Shown in pieces: positions 27,308-35,947 of a stretch of DNA of 50,434 nt (position 1 is its first letter; each line of letters opens with the position of its first letter). Below the pieces are notes generated by a model that was given only the letters and a program-made list of their open reading frames with translations, had not been told where the DNA came from and did not search any database. Source of the DNA: an uncultured Pelagibacteraceae bacterium (lineage in GTDB: Bacteria > Pseudomonadota > Alphaproteobacteria > Pelagibacterales > Pelagibacteraceae); contig CACKIN010000005.1 in assembly GCA_902600205.1 (NCBI GenBank), forward strand, positions 1-50,434, read 5' to 3'. The position numbers were made by a program, and so were the translations under genes.

Positions 27308-28238
27308 ATTAAAAAAATTATCTGGAGATGCATCATTCAGATATTTTTACAGAAGTAGAAATGGTATTGTTGTTTTTTGTGATAAAAACAAAAAAAGTAA
27401 TTTATTAGATTATGATGCAATTAACAAAATTTTAATTAAAAAAAAAGTGGTAGCCCCATCTTTAATATCTCAAAATTATAAAAAAAATTATATAGAAATA
27501 GAAGATTTCGGAGATTTAACAGTTTTTGAAAAGTTTAAAAATAATAAAATTAACAAAAAAAATTACTATAAAAAAATTTTAGATCTACTGTCAAAAATAA
27601 ACAAAATAAAAATAAAAAAACAAAAAACATTTTTGAAAACAAACTTCAAAGTTCCGAACTATACCTCAAAAATGTTATTAGATGAATCTAATTTATTCAT
27701 AGATTGGTATTTACAAAAATATTTTAAAGGTAAAAAAAAACGTTTTTTAGAAAAAGAGTTAAAAAAAATATTTAAAAAATTATTAAAAAATATTTCAAAC
27801 CATAAGAAAGTTTTTGTACACAGAGATTTTCATGTATCCAATATAATGATAACTAAAAAGGGCTTAGGACTACTCGACAGTCAGGATGCAGTATATGGTA
27901 ATATTGCATACGATTTAGCTTCTTTAATTGATGACGTAAGGCTTAAAACAAATACAAAAATAAAAGATTTTATTTTTCATGAATTCTTAAAAAAAAATAA
28001 AAATTTAGATTATGAAAAATTTAAAAACGATTTTGAGATTTTATCTGTACTTAGAAACTTGAAAATAATTGGAATATTTACTCGTTTATCCATGAGAGAT
28101 AAAAAAAATAAATATCTCAAGCTTATACCTTATGCATGGAAATTAATTGAACTTAGAATAAGCAGAAACCCCATATTTAATGACTTAAATTATCTTTTAA
28201 TTAAAAATTTTGATAAAAAAAAAAGAAAATTGATATGA
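27294..28238 (+). CDS. amgK: Aminoglycoside-phosphotransferase-fold sugar kinase, AmgK-like
   Basis: A 314-residue APH-family kinase. The catalytic loop VHRDFHVSNIMI lies near 175-187 and the metal-binding Asp in GLLDSQDAVYGNIAYDLASL. AmgK phosphorylates MurNAc and GlcNAc at the anomeric position in the cell-wall recycling route that ends with MurU. The assignment rests on the fold plus the gene directly after it (4-nt overlap), a MurU-like nucleotidyltransferase. It is extremely lysine-rich, as expected from the AT-biased genome. Confidence 0.82.
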   Translation: MNLNRLKKLSGDASFRYFYRSRNGIVVFCDKNKKSNLLDYDAINKILIKKKVVAPSLISQNYKKNYIEIEDFGDLTVFEKFKNNKINKKNYYKKILDLLSKINKIKIKKQKTFLKTNFKVPNYTSKMLLDESNLFIDWYLQKYFKGKKKRFLEKELKKIFKKLLKNISNHKKVFVHRDFHVSNIMITKKGLGLLDSQDAVYGNIAYDLASLIDDVRLKTNTKIKDFIFHEFLKKNKNLDYEKFKNDFEILSVLRNLKIIGIFTRLSMRDKKNKYLKLIPYAWKLIELRISRNPIFNDLNYLLIKNFDKKKRKLI

Positions 28239-28921
28239 AAGTTAAAACTGCTTTAATTCTTTGTGCTGGGTTTGGTAAGAGGGTTCAACCAATAACAGAT
28301 ACAACACCCAAACCTTTAATTAATTATAAAGATGAAACCTTATTAGAAAATACTATTAAATTTTTAATAAAACTAAAAATAAGCAAAATTAAAATAAACG
28401 TATTTTATTTAAAAGAAAAAATAATTAGTTTTATTGAAAATAAAAATTTTCCAATTAACATAGAAATCGTTGATGACGGTGAAACAATTTTAGGTACAGG
28501 TGGTGGAATTTTAAGCCTCATTAATAAATCTGATGAAGAGGATGTATTAGTTATCAATCCAGATACAATTTGGGATGATAGTTTCATAACCTCAGTTATT
28601 GATATGGAAAATATCTATTTCGAAAAAAAAATTAAAAATATTTTATTGGTTGTAAATAATTCATCGTGTTTTGATAGAAGATTTAATGGAGATTTCGAAA
28701 TTAAAAATAATATTTTATTTAAGGAAAAGGTTAATAATTTTAAATATACAGGATGTCAAATATTCAACAAAGATATAATTTCTCATAAGCAACTGAATTA
28801 TTTTCCTGTATCTGAAATATGGGATACTCTTTTAAGAGACAGCAAACTTTATGGTTACGAACATAAAGGAGAATTTAAGCACTTAACTGATTATGAAATA
28901 TATGAAAAATTATTTATTTAG
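28235..28921 (+). CDS. murU: N-acetylmuramate-1-phosphate uridylyltransferase-like nucleotidyltransferase
   Basis: A 228-residue nucleotidyltransferase with the N-terminal signature LCAGFGKRVQPITDTTPKPL, the GTGGGILSL segment and VINPDTIWDD, which contains the metal-binding Asp. MurU makes UDP-MurNAc from MurNAc-1-phosphate, by-passing de novo synthesis. The upstream AmgK-like kinase supports this over a glucose-1-phosphate thymidylyltransferase role. Its stop overlaps that of convergent gpmA by 4 nt. Confidence 0.82.
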   Translation: MKVKTALILCAGFGKRVQPITDTTPKPLINYKDETLLENTIKFLIKLKISKIKINVFYLKEKIISFIENKNFPINIEIVDDGETILGTGGGILSLINKSDEEDVLVINPDTIWDDSFITSVIDMENIYFEKKIKNILLVVNNSSCFDRRFNGDFEIKNNILFKEKVNNFKYTGCQIFNKDIISHKQLNYFPVSEIWDTLLRDSKLYGYEHKGEFKHLTDYEIYEKLFI

Positions 28922-29628
28922 AAAACTAAAAGGTCTTTTGCTCTGTCTTTATCTAAATAACTAGCATTTTTAATTTTTCCTTCTTCAATTTCTATTAATA
29001 AAGGATTACCTGTTGGTATTTCTAGACTTGAAATTTTTTTGTTATCTAAATCAAATAGGTATTTACACAATGATCTAATTGAATTTCCATGAGCTGAAAC
29101 AATAATATTTTTGTCTAATTTTGGCTCTATATTTCTTTTATAAAATGGTATCACTCTTTCGTAGGTATTTTTTAATGACTCAGTATCAGGGATCTTATCT
29201 CTTGGAACATTTTTATATATATCAATATTCAATGGGTGATATGGACTTGTTTTTTTAAGAGCCTCTGGTGGATTATCCCAAGACCTTCTAAAAGTATGAA
29301 TTTTTTCTTCACCATAAAGCTTTCTCATTTCATCTTTATTTAAACCTGTTAAAGATCCGTAATGTCTCTCATTTAATTCCCATGCATTTACAATCTCCTG
29401 ATTTTTTATTCTCATAGTATTTAATATCAAATTAAGAGTCTCAATCGATCTCGATTGTAAAGATGTGTAAAAATAAGAGAATTCAATACCTAATTTCTTA
29501 ATTAATTCTCCTGCTTTACAAGCCTCAAGCTTACCTTTGGCAGCTAAATCAACGTCTACCCAGCCTGTGAAACGATTTTCTAGGTTCCATTCACTTTGTC
29601 CATGTCTCACAAGAATTAAATAATTCAT
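28918..29628 (-). CDS. gpmA: 2,3-bisphosphoglycerate-dependent phosphoglycerate mutase
   Basis: A 236-residue histidine phosphatase superfamily enzyme that interconverts 3- and 2-phosphoglycerate. RHGQSEWN contains the phosphohistidine His9; NRFTGWVDVDL follows. ERHYGSLTGLNKDE and the second catalytic His in SAHGNSIR (about 178) confirm GpmA over a generic family phosphatase. It is transcribed alone on the minus strand, divergent from the zeta inhibitor gene. Confidence 0.95.
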   Translation of the reverse strand: MNYLILVRHGQSEWNLENRFTGWVDVDLAAKGKLEACKAGELIKKLGIEFSYFYTSLQSRSIETLNLILNTMRIKNQEIVNAWELNERHYGSLTGLNKDEMRKLYGEEKIHTFRRSWDNPPEALKKTSPYHPLNIDIYKNVPRDKIPDTESLKNTYERVIPFYKRNIEPKLDKNIIVSAHGNSIRSLCKYLFDLDNKKISSLEIPTGNPLLIEIEEGKIKNASYLDKDRAKDLLVF

Positions 29629-29658
29629 AAATTTAACATAAATATAAATTAAATTAGA

Positions 29659-29686
29659 TTGACATAAAGCTAAATCTTTTTATTTT
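29659..29686 (+). promoter_or_regulatory. Promoter of the zeta inhibitor gene, implying a leaderless mRNA
   Basis: A perfect -35 TTGACA (29659-29664), a 16-nt spacer and -10 TATTTT (29681-29686). The ATG is at 29693, about where transcription should start. No Shine-Dalgarno precedes it. The transcript may therefore begin at or beside its start codon. Confidence 0.55.
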
Positions 29687-29692
29687 GTTAGA

Positions 29693-30001
29693 ATGAGTTC
29701 ATTTGAGGATAGAAAAAAAAGTTTTGAGAAGAAATTTGCTCATGATCAAGAGCTTCAATTTAAAGTTAGCGCTAGAAGGAATAAATATTTAGGAGAATGG
29801 GTATCCGAAATACTTAGTTACAATTCAGATCAAGAAAAAGAATATATTCAATCAGTAATAAAGGCGGATTTTGCTGAAGCAGGAGATGAAGACGTCTTTA
29901 GAAAGATCAAACAAGATCTAAAAGAAAAAAATATATCAGATGAGGAATTGCGAAAAAAGATGGATGAGCTAAATGAAAAAGCTAAAACTGATTTTAGTTA
30001 G
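29693..30001 (+). CDS. F1FO-ATPase inhibitor subunit zeta (DUF1476)
   Basis: A 102-residue protein matching the alphaproteobacterial DUF1476 family: FEDRKKSFEKKFAHDQELQFK at the N-terminus, then RRNKYLGEW and FAEAGDEDVFRKI. In Paracoccus this protein binds F1 and blocks ATP hydrolysis. The N-terminal inhibitory segment is intact. The gene has a strong promoter but no Shine-Dalgarno, and its last 29 nt overlap the nuclease gene in another frame. Confidence 0.93.
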   Translation: MSSFEDRKKSFEKKFAHDQELQFKVSARRNKYLGEWVSEILSYNSDQEKEYIQSVIKADFAEAGDEDVFRKIKQDLKEKNISDEELRKKMDELNEKAKTDFS

Positions 30002-30488
30002 TTTTTTTTTCATTCTAATAAATATAAATAGTTCATTTTCATTAAATAGTAATTATAAAATAATATCAGGGAAACCAGTTATAACAGATGGTGACACAGT
30101 TAAAATAAATAATAAAAAAATTCGTTTTAGTGGAATTGATGCCCCAGAAAGTTATTTTTTTGGGAAAAAACAAATATGCACTTTAAATAAAGTGGATATT
30201 TTTTGTGGAATATTATCAAAAGATAAACTGGTAGAAAAAATAGGAAATCAATCTATTGATTGTAAAATTGAAAAAAATAAAGATCAATTTAATAGGTTAT
30301 TAGGAGAGTGTTTTTTAGATAACGAGAGTTTATCAGTTTACATGGTCAAGAATGGCTATGCATTTGATTATCCAAAATATTCCAAAGGAAAATTCAGTGC
30401 ATATGAAAAATATGCAAAAAATCTTTCTTTAGGATTGTGGCAAATGAAATTCGAATATCCTTGGATATGGAGAAAAAAAAATAGATAA
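29973..30488 (+). CDS. Secreted thermonuclease-family protein (SNase-like)
   Basis: A 171-residue protein with a signal peptide at 1-23 (MKKLK, hydrophobic stretch, SSFS) followed by a staphylococcal-nuclease domain. VITDGDTVKI and RFSGIDAPES hold the calcium ligands and first catalytic arginine. DQFNRLLGECF holds the second catalytic arginine, and MVKNGYAF follows. It is probably a periplasmic nuclease for nucleic-acid scavenging. The first 29 nt overlap the zeta gene, and no later ATG would keep the signal peptide. Confidence 0.87.
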   Translation: MKKLKLILVSFFFILININSSFSLNSNYKIISGKPVITDGDTVKINNKKIRFSGIDAPESYFFGKKQICTLNKVDIFCGILSKDKLVEKIGNQSIDCKIEKNKDQFNRLLGECFLDNESLSVYMVKNGYAFDYPKYSKGKFSAYEKYAKNLSLGLWQMKFEYPWIWRKKNR

Positions 30489-30496
30489 TAAAAAGA

Positions 30497-31096
30497 GTGA
30501 TTCGAAATAAAAAATTATATTTATTTATAACTCTAATTTTGATTTCCGCATGTTCTTCTGTACCCAAAAATACAGCTGATGGTTGTTCAATTTTTTCAGA
30601 AAGATATCTTTGGTATAAACATGCAAAAAAATCTGAGCAAAAATGGGGAACACCTATTTATTTACAACTTGCAATTATTAAAATGGAATCCGACTTTGAT
30701 TGGTTGGCTAAACCACCAAGACAAAAATTGTTTAAAGTAATTCCATATAAAAGACCATCCAGTTCTTTTGGCTATTCTCAAGCTGTAAAAGGTACATGGA
30801 AACAGTATAAAGAAGAAACTGGAAATAAATATGCTACCCGAACGCGGTTCAAAGATAGCGTAGATTTTATTGGTTGGTACACAAATAAAACTGAAAAGAT
30901 ACTGAAAATACCTAAAAATGATGCTTTTAGGCAGTATGTTGCTTATCATGAGGGATGGGGGAATTATAAAAATTATAAAAATAAACAAAAAATTATTTTA
31001 TTAGCAAAGAAAGTTGAAAACCAGTCTAAGAAATACAAAACTCAACTTAATAAATGTAAAAACTCACTTACTACTAGAAAATATATTTTATTTTAA
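30497..31096 (+). CDS. Lipoprotein with lytic-transglycosylase-like (SLT) domain
   Basis: A 199-residue lipoprotein. Signal peptide and lipobox LISAC give the acylated Cys19. The SLT-like domain has the probable catalytic Glu64 in IIKMESDF, then SSFGYSQAVKGTWKQY, FIGWY and YVAYHEGWGNY. It likely cleaves peptidoglycan glycan strands to anhydro-muropeptides. The start is GTG at 30497, 8 nt after the nuclease stop. Its stop overlaps that of the convergent RND pump by 4 nt. Confidence 0.83.
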   Translation: MIRNKKLYLFITLILISACSSVPKNTADGCSIFSERYLWYKHAKKSEQKWGTPIYLQLAIIKMESDFDWLAKPPRQKLFKVIPYKRPSSSFGYSQAVKGTWKQYKEETGNKYATRTRFKDSVDFIGWYTNKTEKILKIPKNDAFRQYVAYHEGWGNYKNYKNKQKIILLAKKVENQSKKYKTQLNKCKNSLTTRKYILF

Positions 31097-34000
31097 TTTA
31101 GCTGTTTTTTTAGCTCTATATCAACAGCATCAATTCTTTTTGTATTTTTAGCAAGAGTTAAATACATTGTAGGAGTCACATATAAAGTAAAGAAAGTAGA
31201 AATTATCATTCCACCAAGTATTGTTGCACCAACTGCAAGTCTAGAACCTTCTCCAGCTCCAGGTCCAATATTACCAATAACTAGTGGTAACATTGCTATC
31301 ATAGTACTTAATGATGTCATAATTATTGGTCTAAACCTTAAACTGCAAGCCTCTTTCACAGCTTTCTCAATATCTTTACCTTTAGTTCTCAATTGATTTG
31401 CATAATCAACTATAAGAATACTATTCTTTGTTGAAATCCCTATAAGTATTACAAGTGCTATTTGTGAGAAAATATTTATTGATGAATTTAAAAATAATAT
31501 GAATACTAAACCACCAAATACTGCGAGTGGAACAGTTAAAATAATTATAAAAGGATGAATAAAAGAATTAAAGGTTGCAGACATCACAAGGTAAGCAGTT
31601 AATAAAGCTAGGGCAAAAATTATATATAGTTCGTTACTAGTTTCTTTTAATTCCTCTGACTTACCCTTCCAAGTAATTTGCTTGTCAGGTGCAACTTTAG
31701 TCATTGTTTCCTCAAGATATTTAATTGCTTCAGCTAAGGTATATCCCTCACTTATATTTGCAGATATCGTGACAGCTCTTTGTCTATTGTATCTTGATAA
31801 TTTACTTGCAGTTCCCTTTTCATTAAATTCAACAAGATTAGATAGAGAAACTAAATTACCTGTTTTTTCTGATCGAACGAATATTTTACTTAGACTTTCT
31901 TTATTTTTTCTATCTTCTAAATATTGTTGTAAAATAATTGGGTATTCTTTTCCAAGTTTATTAAATTTTGTAACTGTCTTGCCACCATATAATGTCTCTA
32001 GTGTTTGCCCAATTGCCTCTGCAGATATCCCCAAATCTTTTGCTTTATTTTTATTAATCTTTATATTTACTTCAGGTTTATTTCTGGTGTAGTCAGATTC
32101 TAATCTTGATAAATTTCTGTTTTGCCTAAGCATTCTAATAACTTGAGTTTGAATTTGTTCTAACTCTTCATATGTATTTCCATAAATAACCATTTGAACA
32201 GGCTTATTGTAACTAGAAACCCTTATGGACTGCGGAGAAATTGGAAAAGCAAGTGTTTGAGGTACTGTAACTATTTTTCCAATTGCTTGTCTCATTATTG
32301 TTTGAGAATTTTGTTTTCTATCTTTCCAATTATCTAAAAGCGAGATTATCAAGAAGCTATTTTCAGAACCAAAACCTGGAACAATCATTAAAAATCTATT
32401 GTATGGACTATTATCTCCATCTAGCAGTGGAATAAGTCTTTTTTCAACGTCTTCAGCCCTTTTTTGAGTATATTGGAATGAGCTTCCCTCATCAGTAAAT
32501 CCTATAACTAAGTAAACACCACGATCTTCTAATGGCAATAACTCTTTTTTTGTATAATTGTACAAAGCTCCAGATGCAACTACGATAAAAATTATAAATG
32601 TTATTATTGTTTTCTTCTTATTCATCCAAAATCCTAATGTTTCAGTGTAAAATTTTAAAAAACCTTGAAAAAATTTATCAAATCCTCTTGTCAAGAAATT
32701 AGACTTTTTCTTTTTATCAAGAAATTTACTACCTAACATTGGCGAAAGTGTTAGAGCAACAAATGATGAGACTACTATTGCAAATGAAAGTGCTATTGCA
32801 GTTTCTTTAAATAATGTTCCAGCAATACCTTCAATAAAAATTAAAGGTAAAAATACTGCAACTAAAATAAGAGTTGTTGCAATAATTGCAAATGTAATTT
32901 GTTTAGAGCCTTTATAAGCTGCTACCAGAGGTGTCTCACCATTTTCAATTCTTCTATATATCGCGTCAGTCATAATGACCGAGTCATCAGTAATAATTCC
33001 AATTGCTAATATAAAACTTAATAAGACAAATATATTTATTGATAAATCAAATATATATAAACCTAAGAATGTTGCAATTAGACTTACAGGTAAAGCTATT
33101 GCTGGAACAATAACTGCTTTTAAATTCCCTAAAAATAAATAAATTATTATCACTACAAGTATAAAAGCTATAACTAAAGTTTTATAAACTTCATTTATCG
33201 CTTCACCAATATATGTGGCTCTATTAAAAGCTATTTCTAAATTTAAATCAGCTGGTAAAGTTTTTCTTATTTCTTTGATTTTTTTTTCAACATCTTTTGA
33301 TAATTCAACAGTTGAAGCCCCACTTCTTGCATAAATTCCTATTCCCATAGTTTTTAAATTTAGTGCTCCTTTACTTTGTGCTCTAAATAAAACTTTCTCT
33401 GTGACAGGACCTAATTCTAAATTTGCAATATCCGATAGTCTTACTATATTGTCTTTAGCCTTCTTAATTGGTAGCCCCTTAAGTTTTTCTAAGTCATTGT
33501 ATGATTTATCAATATTGATAGTTAAATCTATATTTTCAGCTTCAAGTGTACCTGCTGGTAATCTAACATTTTCATTTCTTAATGATCTCTCTACTTCTTG
33601 TATAGTTAAATTATTTGCAGCTAATTTGATTGGATCTATCCACACTCTTATACTTTGTTCCCTAAGGCCACCTGTTCTTATTCGGCCAACGTTTTTAATA
33701 CTAGAAAACTGATCAACTAAATATCTTTCTGCATAATCTCCTAACTCAAGATCGCTCCAAGTTTCTGAGGACAAAGCTAGCCACATAGTAGTCGTAAAAC
33801 CCGCTGATTGCTTAAGTATTCTTGGTGCCTCAGATTCTGTGGGAAGTCTTCCAACAACTCGAGCAACTCTTTCCCTTACATCATTAGCTGCATTGTCAAG
33901 GTTAATATCAGTGTCAAATTCAATATTTATAGTACTTTTCCCATTTTCTGATTTGGCGTCTATATTTTTTATTCCCTCTGCTCCACCTATGACTTCTTCA

Positions 34001-34203
34001 ATTACTTGTGTTACCTCTTCATCAACAATCGGAGCTGAGGCTGAAGCATATTTTACTTGAACCTGAACTACAGGTGGTTGTAGACCTGATGGAAGTTCTC
34101 TTACTGGTAATTTTGAAAAAACAAAAGTTCCAAATACAACAAGTATTAATGATAATACCCATGAAAGTGCTGGTCTTCTAATACTAACATCAGTTAAATA
34201 CAT
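31093..34203 (-). CDS. RND efflux pump, inner-membrane subunit (HAE1/AcrB-like)
   Basis: A 1036-residue proton-driven exporter. The N-terminus MYLTDVSIRRPALSWVLSLIL and large periplasmic porter regions are typical. The proton-relay Asp pair is intact in GIITDDSVIMTD near 405, and the partner Lys is in TKNSILIVDYANQL near 925. Two TM bundles surround the porter domains. Substrates cannot be inferred. It lies 4 nt after the membrane-fusion gene. No TolC-type channel is nearby. Confidence 0.95.
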   Translation of the reverse strand: MYLTDVSIRRPALSWVLSLILVVFGTFVFSKLPVRELPSGLQPPVVQVQVKYASASAPIVDEEVTQVIEEVIGGAEGIKNIDAKSENGKSTINIEFDTDINLDNAANDVRERVARVVGRLPTESEAPRILKQSAGFTTTMWLALSSETWSDLELGDYAERYLVDQFSSIKNVGRIRTGGLREQSIRVWIDPIKLAANNLTIQEVERSLRNENVRLPAGTLEAENIDLTINIDKSYNDLEKLKGLPIKKAKDNIVRLSDIANLELGPVTEKVLFRAQSKGALNLKTMGIGIYARSGASTVELSKDVEKKIKEIRKTLPADLNLEIAFNRATYIGEAINEVYKTLVIAFILVVIIIYLFLGNLKAVIVPAIALPVSLIATFLGLYIFDLSINIFVLLSFILAIGIITDDSVIMTDAIYRRIENGETPLVAAYKGSKQITFAIIATTLILVAVFLPLIFIEGIAGTLFKETAIALSFAIVVSSFVALTLSPMLGSKFLDKKKKSNFLTRGFDKFFQGFLKFYTETLGFWMNKKKTIITFIIFIVVASGALYNYTKKELLPLEDRGVYLVIGFTDEGSSFQYTQKRAEDVEKRLIPLLDGDNSPYNRFLMIVPGFGSENSFLIISLLDNWKDRKQNSQTIMRQAIGKIVTVPQTLAFPISPQSIRVSSYNKPVQMVIYGNTYEELEQIQTQVIRMLRQNRNLSRLESDYTRNKPEVNIKINKNKAKDLGISAEAIGQTLETLYGGKTVTKFNKLGKEYPIILQQYLEDRKNKESLSKIFVRSEKTGNLVSLSNLVEFNEKGTASKLSRYNRQRAVTISANISEGYTLAEAIKYLEETMTKVAPDKQITWKGKSEELKETSNELYIIFALALLTAYLVMSATFNSFIHPFIIILTVPLAVFGGLVFILFLNSSINIFSQIALVILIGISTKNSILIVDYANQLRTKGKDIEKAVKEACSLRFRPIIMTSLSTMIAMLPLVIGNIGPGAGEGSRLAVGATILGGMIISTFFTLYVTPTMYLTLAKNTKRIDAVDIELKKQLN

Positions 34204-34207
34204 TTAA

Positions 34208-35128
34208 TTATTTACTTTTATTTTCTTTTTTACCCCAGCTAGACTCATTTTTTTTTTCACCATCTTTAATAGGTTTAATTTTTCCATTTGGTCTTACTTT
34301 TTTTAATCCTTCAGCAACTACTATGTCACCCTCTTTTAAACCAGATTCCACTTCTAGATATCCTTCGTTTCTGTTGCCAACTTTAACTTCAACTCTGTTA
34401 GTTACATTCTCTTTATCTACTTTATAAATATAAACTTTATTACCTTCCAAGATTACACTTGTATCTGGTATACCTAACGAAATTCTTTCATTATATTTAA
34501 TTGTTACCTCCATTAAAGCACCAGGCAAAATCTCAGAATTCGTATTTTGCATTTTAACTCTAAGTCTTAAAGATCTATTACTAACATCAATTTTGCTGGC
34601 CAAAGAATCAACTTTACCTTTATATATTTTATCCTTATTTCCAGAAAATTTTATATCAACACCTAGTCCTTTTTCTACAAATGGTGCAAATATTTCTGGA
34701 ACATCAACATCAATAAATAAAAAAGATGCATCTTCAATATCTATTACAACAGAGCTTTCAGAAACATTAATATCGTCAGAAAAGTTTCTTTTACCAATTA
34801 CTCCATCGAATGGTGCTGTTATAGTTCTATTTTTTAATTTAGCGACTACATCACCAGATTTAACGCTCGTATTATATTTTATATTCTCTATAATTTCATA
34901 TTTTTCAATATTGTATGACTGTGTTTTAATTGGAACTGCTGTTCCAAAAGTTTCAATGATATTTTGAAACTTTCTTTGCTCAACTGTTTTAACTATAATA
35001 CCTGGTGGGGGTCTTTTACTAAATTTTTTTTTAAAATGGTTTCCAATCATTGTTCGAGCAATAATTACACCTGCAATGACTAGAAAAAAAATTACTATTA
35101 TTGATGTTATTTTAGTAGATCTTTTCAT
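34208..35128 (-). CDS. RND membrane fusion protein lacking the alpha-hairpin
   Basis: A 306-residue periplasmic adaptor anchored by an N-terminal helix (IIVIFFLVIAGVIIA). The two lipoyl halves are recognised as VKSGDVVAKL and ITAPFDGVIGKR, but they are separated by only about three residues. In AcrA-type adaptors a 60-100 residue coiled hairpin that contacts TolC sits between them. The beta-barrel and membrane-proximal regions follow (VDVPEIFAPFVEKG, PGALMEVTI, VVAEGLKKVRPNGKI). The frame shows no break, so the loss appears genuine. It precedes the RND pump by 4 nt. Confidence 0.9.
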   Translation of the reverse strand: MKRSTKITSIIVIFFLVIAGVIIARTMIGNHFKKKFSKRPPPGIIVKTVEQRKFQNIIETFGTAVPIKTQSYNIEKYEIIENIKYNTSVKSGDVVAKLKNRTITAPFDGVIGKRNFSDDINVSESSVVIDIEDASFLFIDVDVPEIFAPFVEKGLGVDIKFSGNKDKIYKGKVDSLASKIDVSNRSLRLRVKMQNTNSEILPGALMEVTIKYNERISLGIPDTSVILEGNKVYIYKVDKENVTNRVEVKVGNRNEGYLEVESGLKEGDIVVAEGLKKVRPNGKIKPIKDGEKKNESSWGKKENKSK

Positions 35129-35130
35129 TT

Positions 35131-35946
35131 TTATAATCTTCCATATTCAGCCCATGAACCATCATAAACTGTAGGAGAATATGTATTATTTACAAGGGAA
35201 TATGCAAGACCTAAAACGCATGCTGTTATACCAGATCCGCATGAAAAAACTCTTTTGTCATCATTTAAATCAATGATTTCCCTGAATTTTTCTGAGATCT
35301 CATTAACATTTTTAAAAGTATTGTTTGAGGTATTTATAATTTCTTTAAATGGAAGACATACAGAGTTTGGAATAGATCCACTTCTAACATTCTTCCTAGG
35401 ATCAGGAACACTTCCATCAAATCTTTCCTTACTTCTTGCATCTATAACTGTGAAATTTTTTTGTTCAATGTTTTCATTTATTTCAAGAATACTTTTTACC
35501 AGATTTTTATTTTCTGTTGCTCTGTAGGTTGAGTTGTTTAAAATTGTTTTTTCACTTGTTATTTTTCTATTTTCAATTAGCCATTTTTTTAAACCACCGT
35601 CTAAAACACTTACTAGTTGTTTATCATGACCAAAATAAATAAAATTGTACCAACCTCTACATGAACTTAAAACATCTGAGTTATCATAAATTACAATTCT
35701 ATCAGTATTCGATATGCCCATTGCTGATACTATTTCTTCCCATTTTTCTTTTGAAGGAAGCATGTGAGGTAAATCTGTATCTTGATCCGAATTTTTGTCT
35801 AAGTCAAAAAAAATTGCACCAGGAATATGATTTTTAGAATATTCCTCTTCAGGATTTCTATCAATCCCTGGCATATGCCACGAGCAGTCAATTATTTTGA
35901 CCTCATTTAAATTATTTTCTAACCAATCTGATGTAACGAGTGACAT
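35131..35946 (-). CDS. sseA: Rhodanese-type sulfurtransferase (3-mercaptopyruvate sulfurtransferase)
   Basis: A 271-residue tandem rhodanese protein. The N-terminal inactive domain contains HIPGAIFFDLD and the second domain the active loop CGSGITA near 236; CGSG.TA is the mercaptopyruvate-type loop and not the CRKGVT of thiosulfate sulfurtransferase. It transfers sulfur from 3-mercaptopyruvate to thiols or cyanide. It lies 2 nt before the adaptor gene and 1 nt after msrA, so all four genes form one transcription unit. Confidence 0.92.
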   Translation of the reverse strand: MSLVTSDWLENNLNEVKIIDCSWHMPGIDRNPEEEYSKNHIPGAIFFDLDKNSDQDTDLPHMLPSKEKWEEIVSAMGISNTDRIVIYDNSDVLSSCRGWYNFIYFGHDKQLVSVLDGGLKKWLIENRKITSEKTILNNSTYRATENKNLVKSILEINENIEQKNFTVIDARSKERFDGSVPDPRKNVRSGSIPNSVCLPFKEIINTSNNTFKNVNEISEKFREIIDLNDDKRVFSCGSGITACVLGLAYSLVNNTYSPTVYDGSWAEYGRL

Positions 35947-35947
35947 T

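Noticed and set aside
30662..30988. Antisense open frame of 108 codons opposite the SLT lipoprotein
   Set aside because: The plus-strand gene has a lipobox and catalytic-domain motifs; the antisense frame has none.
31682..32092. Antisense open frame of 136 codons inside the RND pump gene
   Set aside because: It lies wholly on the opposite strand of a well-supported coding sequence, has no family similarity and no ribosome site; a by-product of codon bias.
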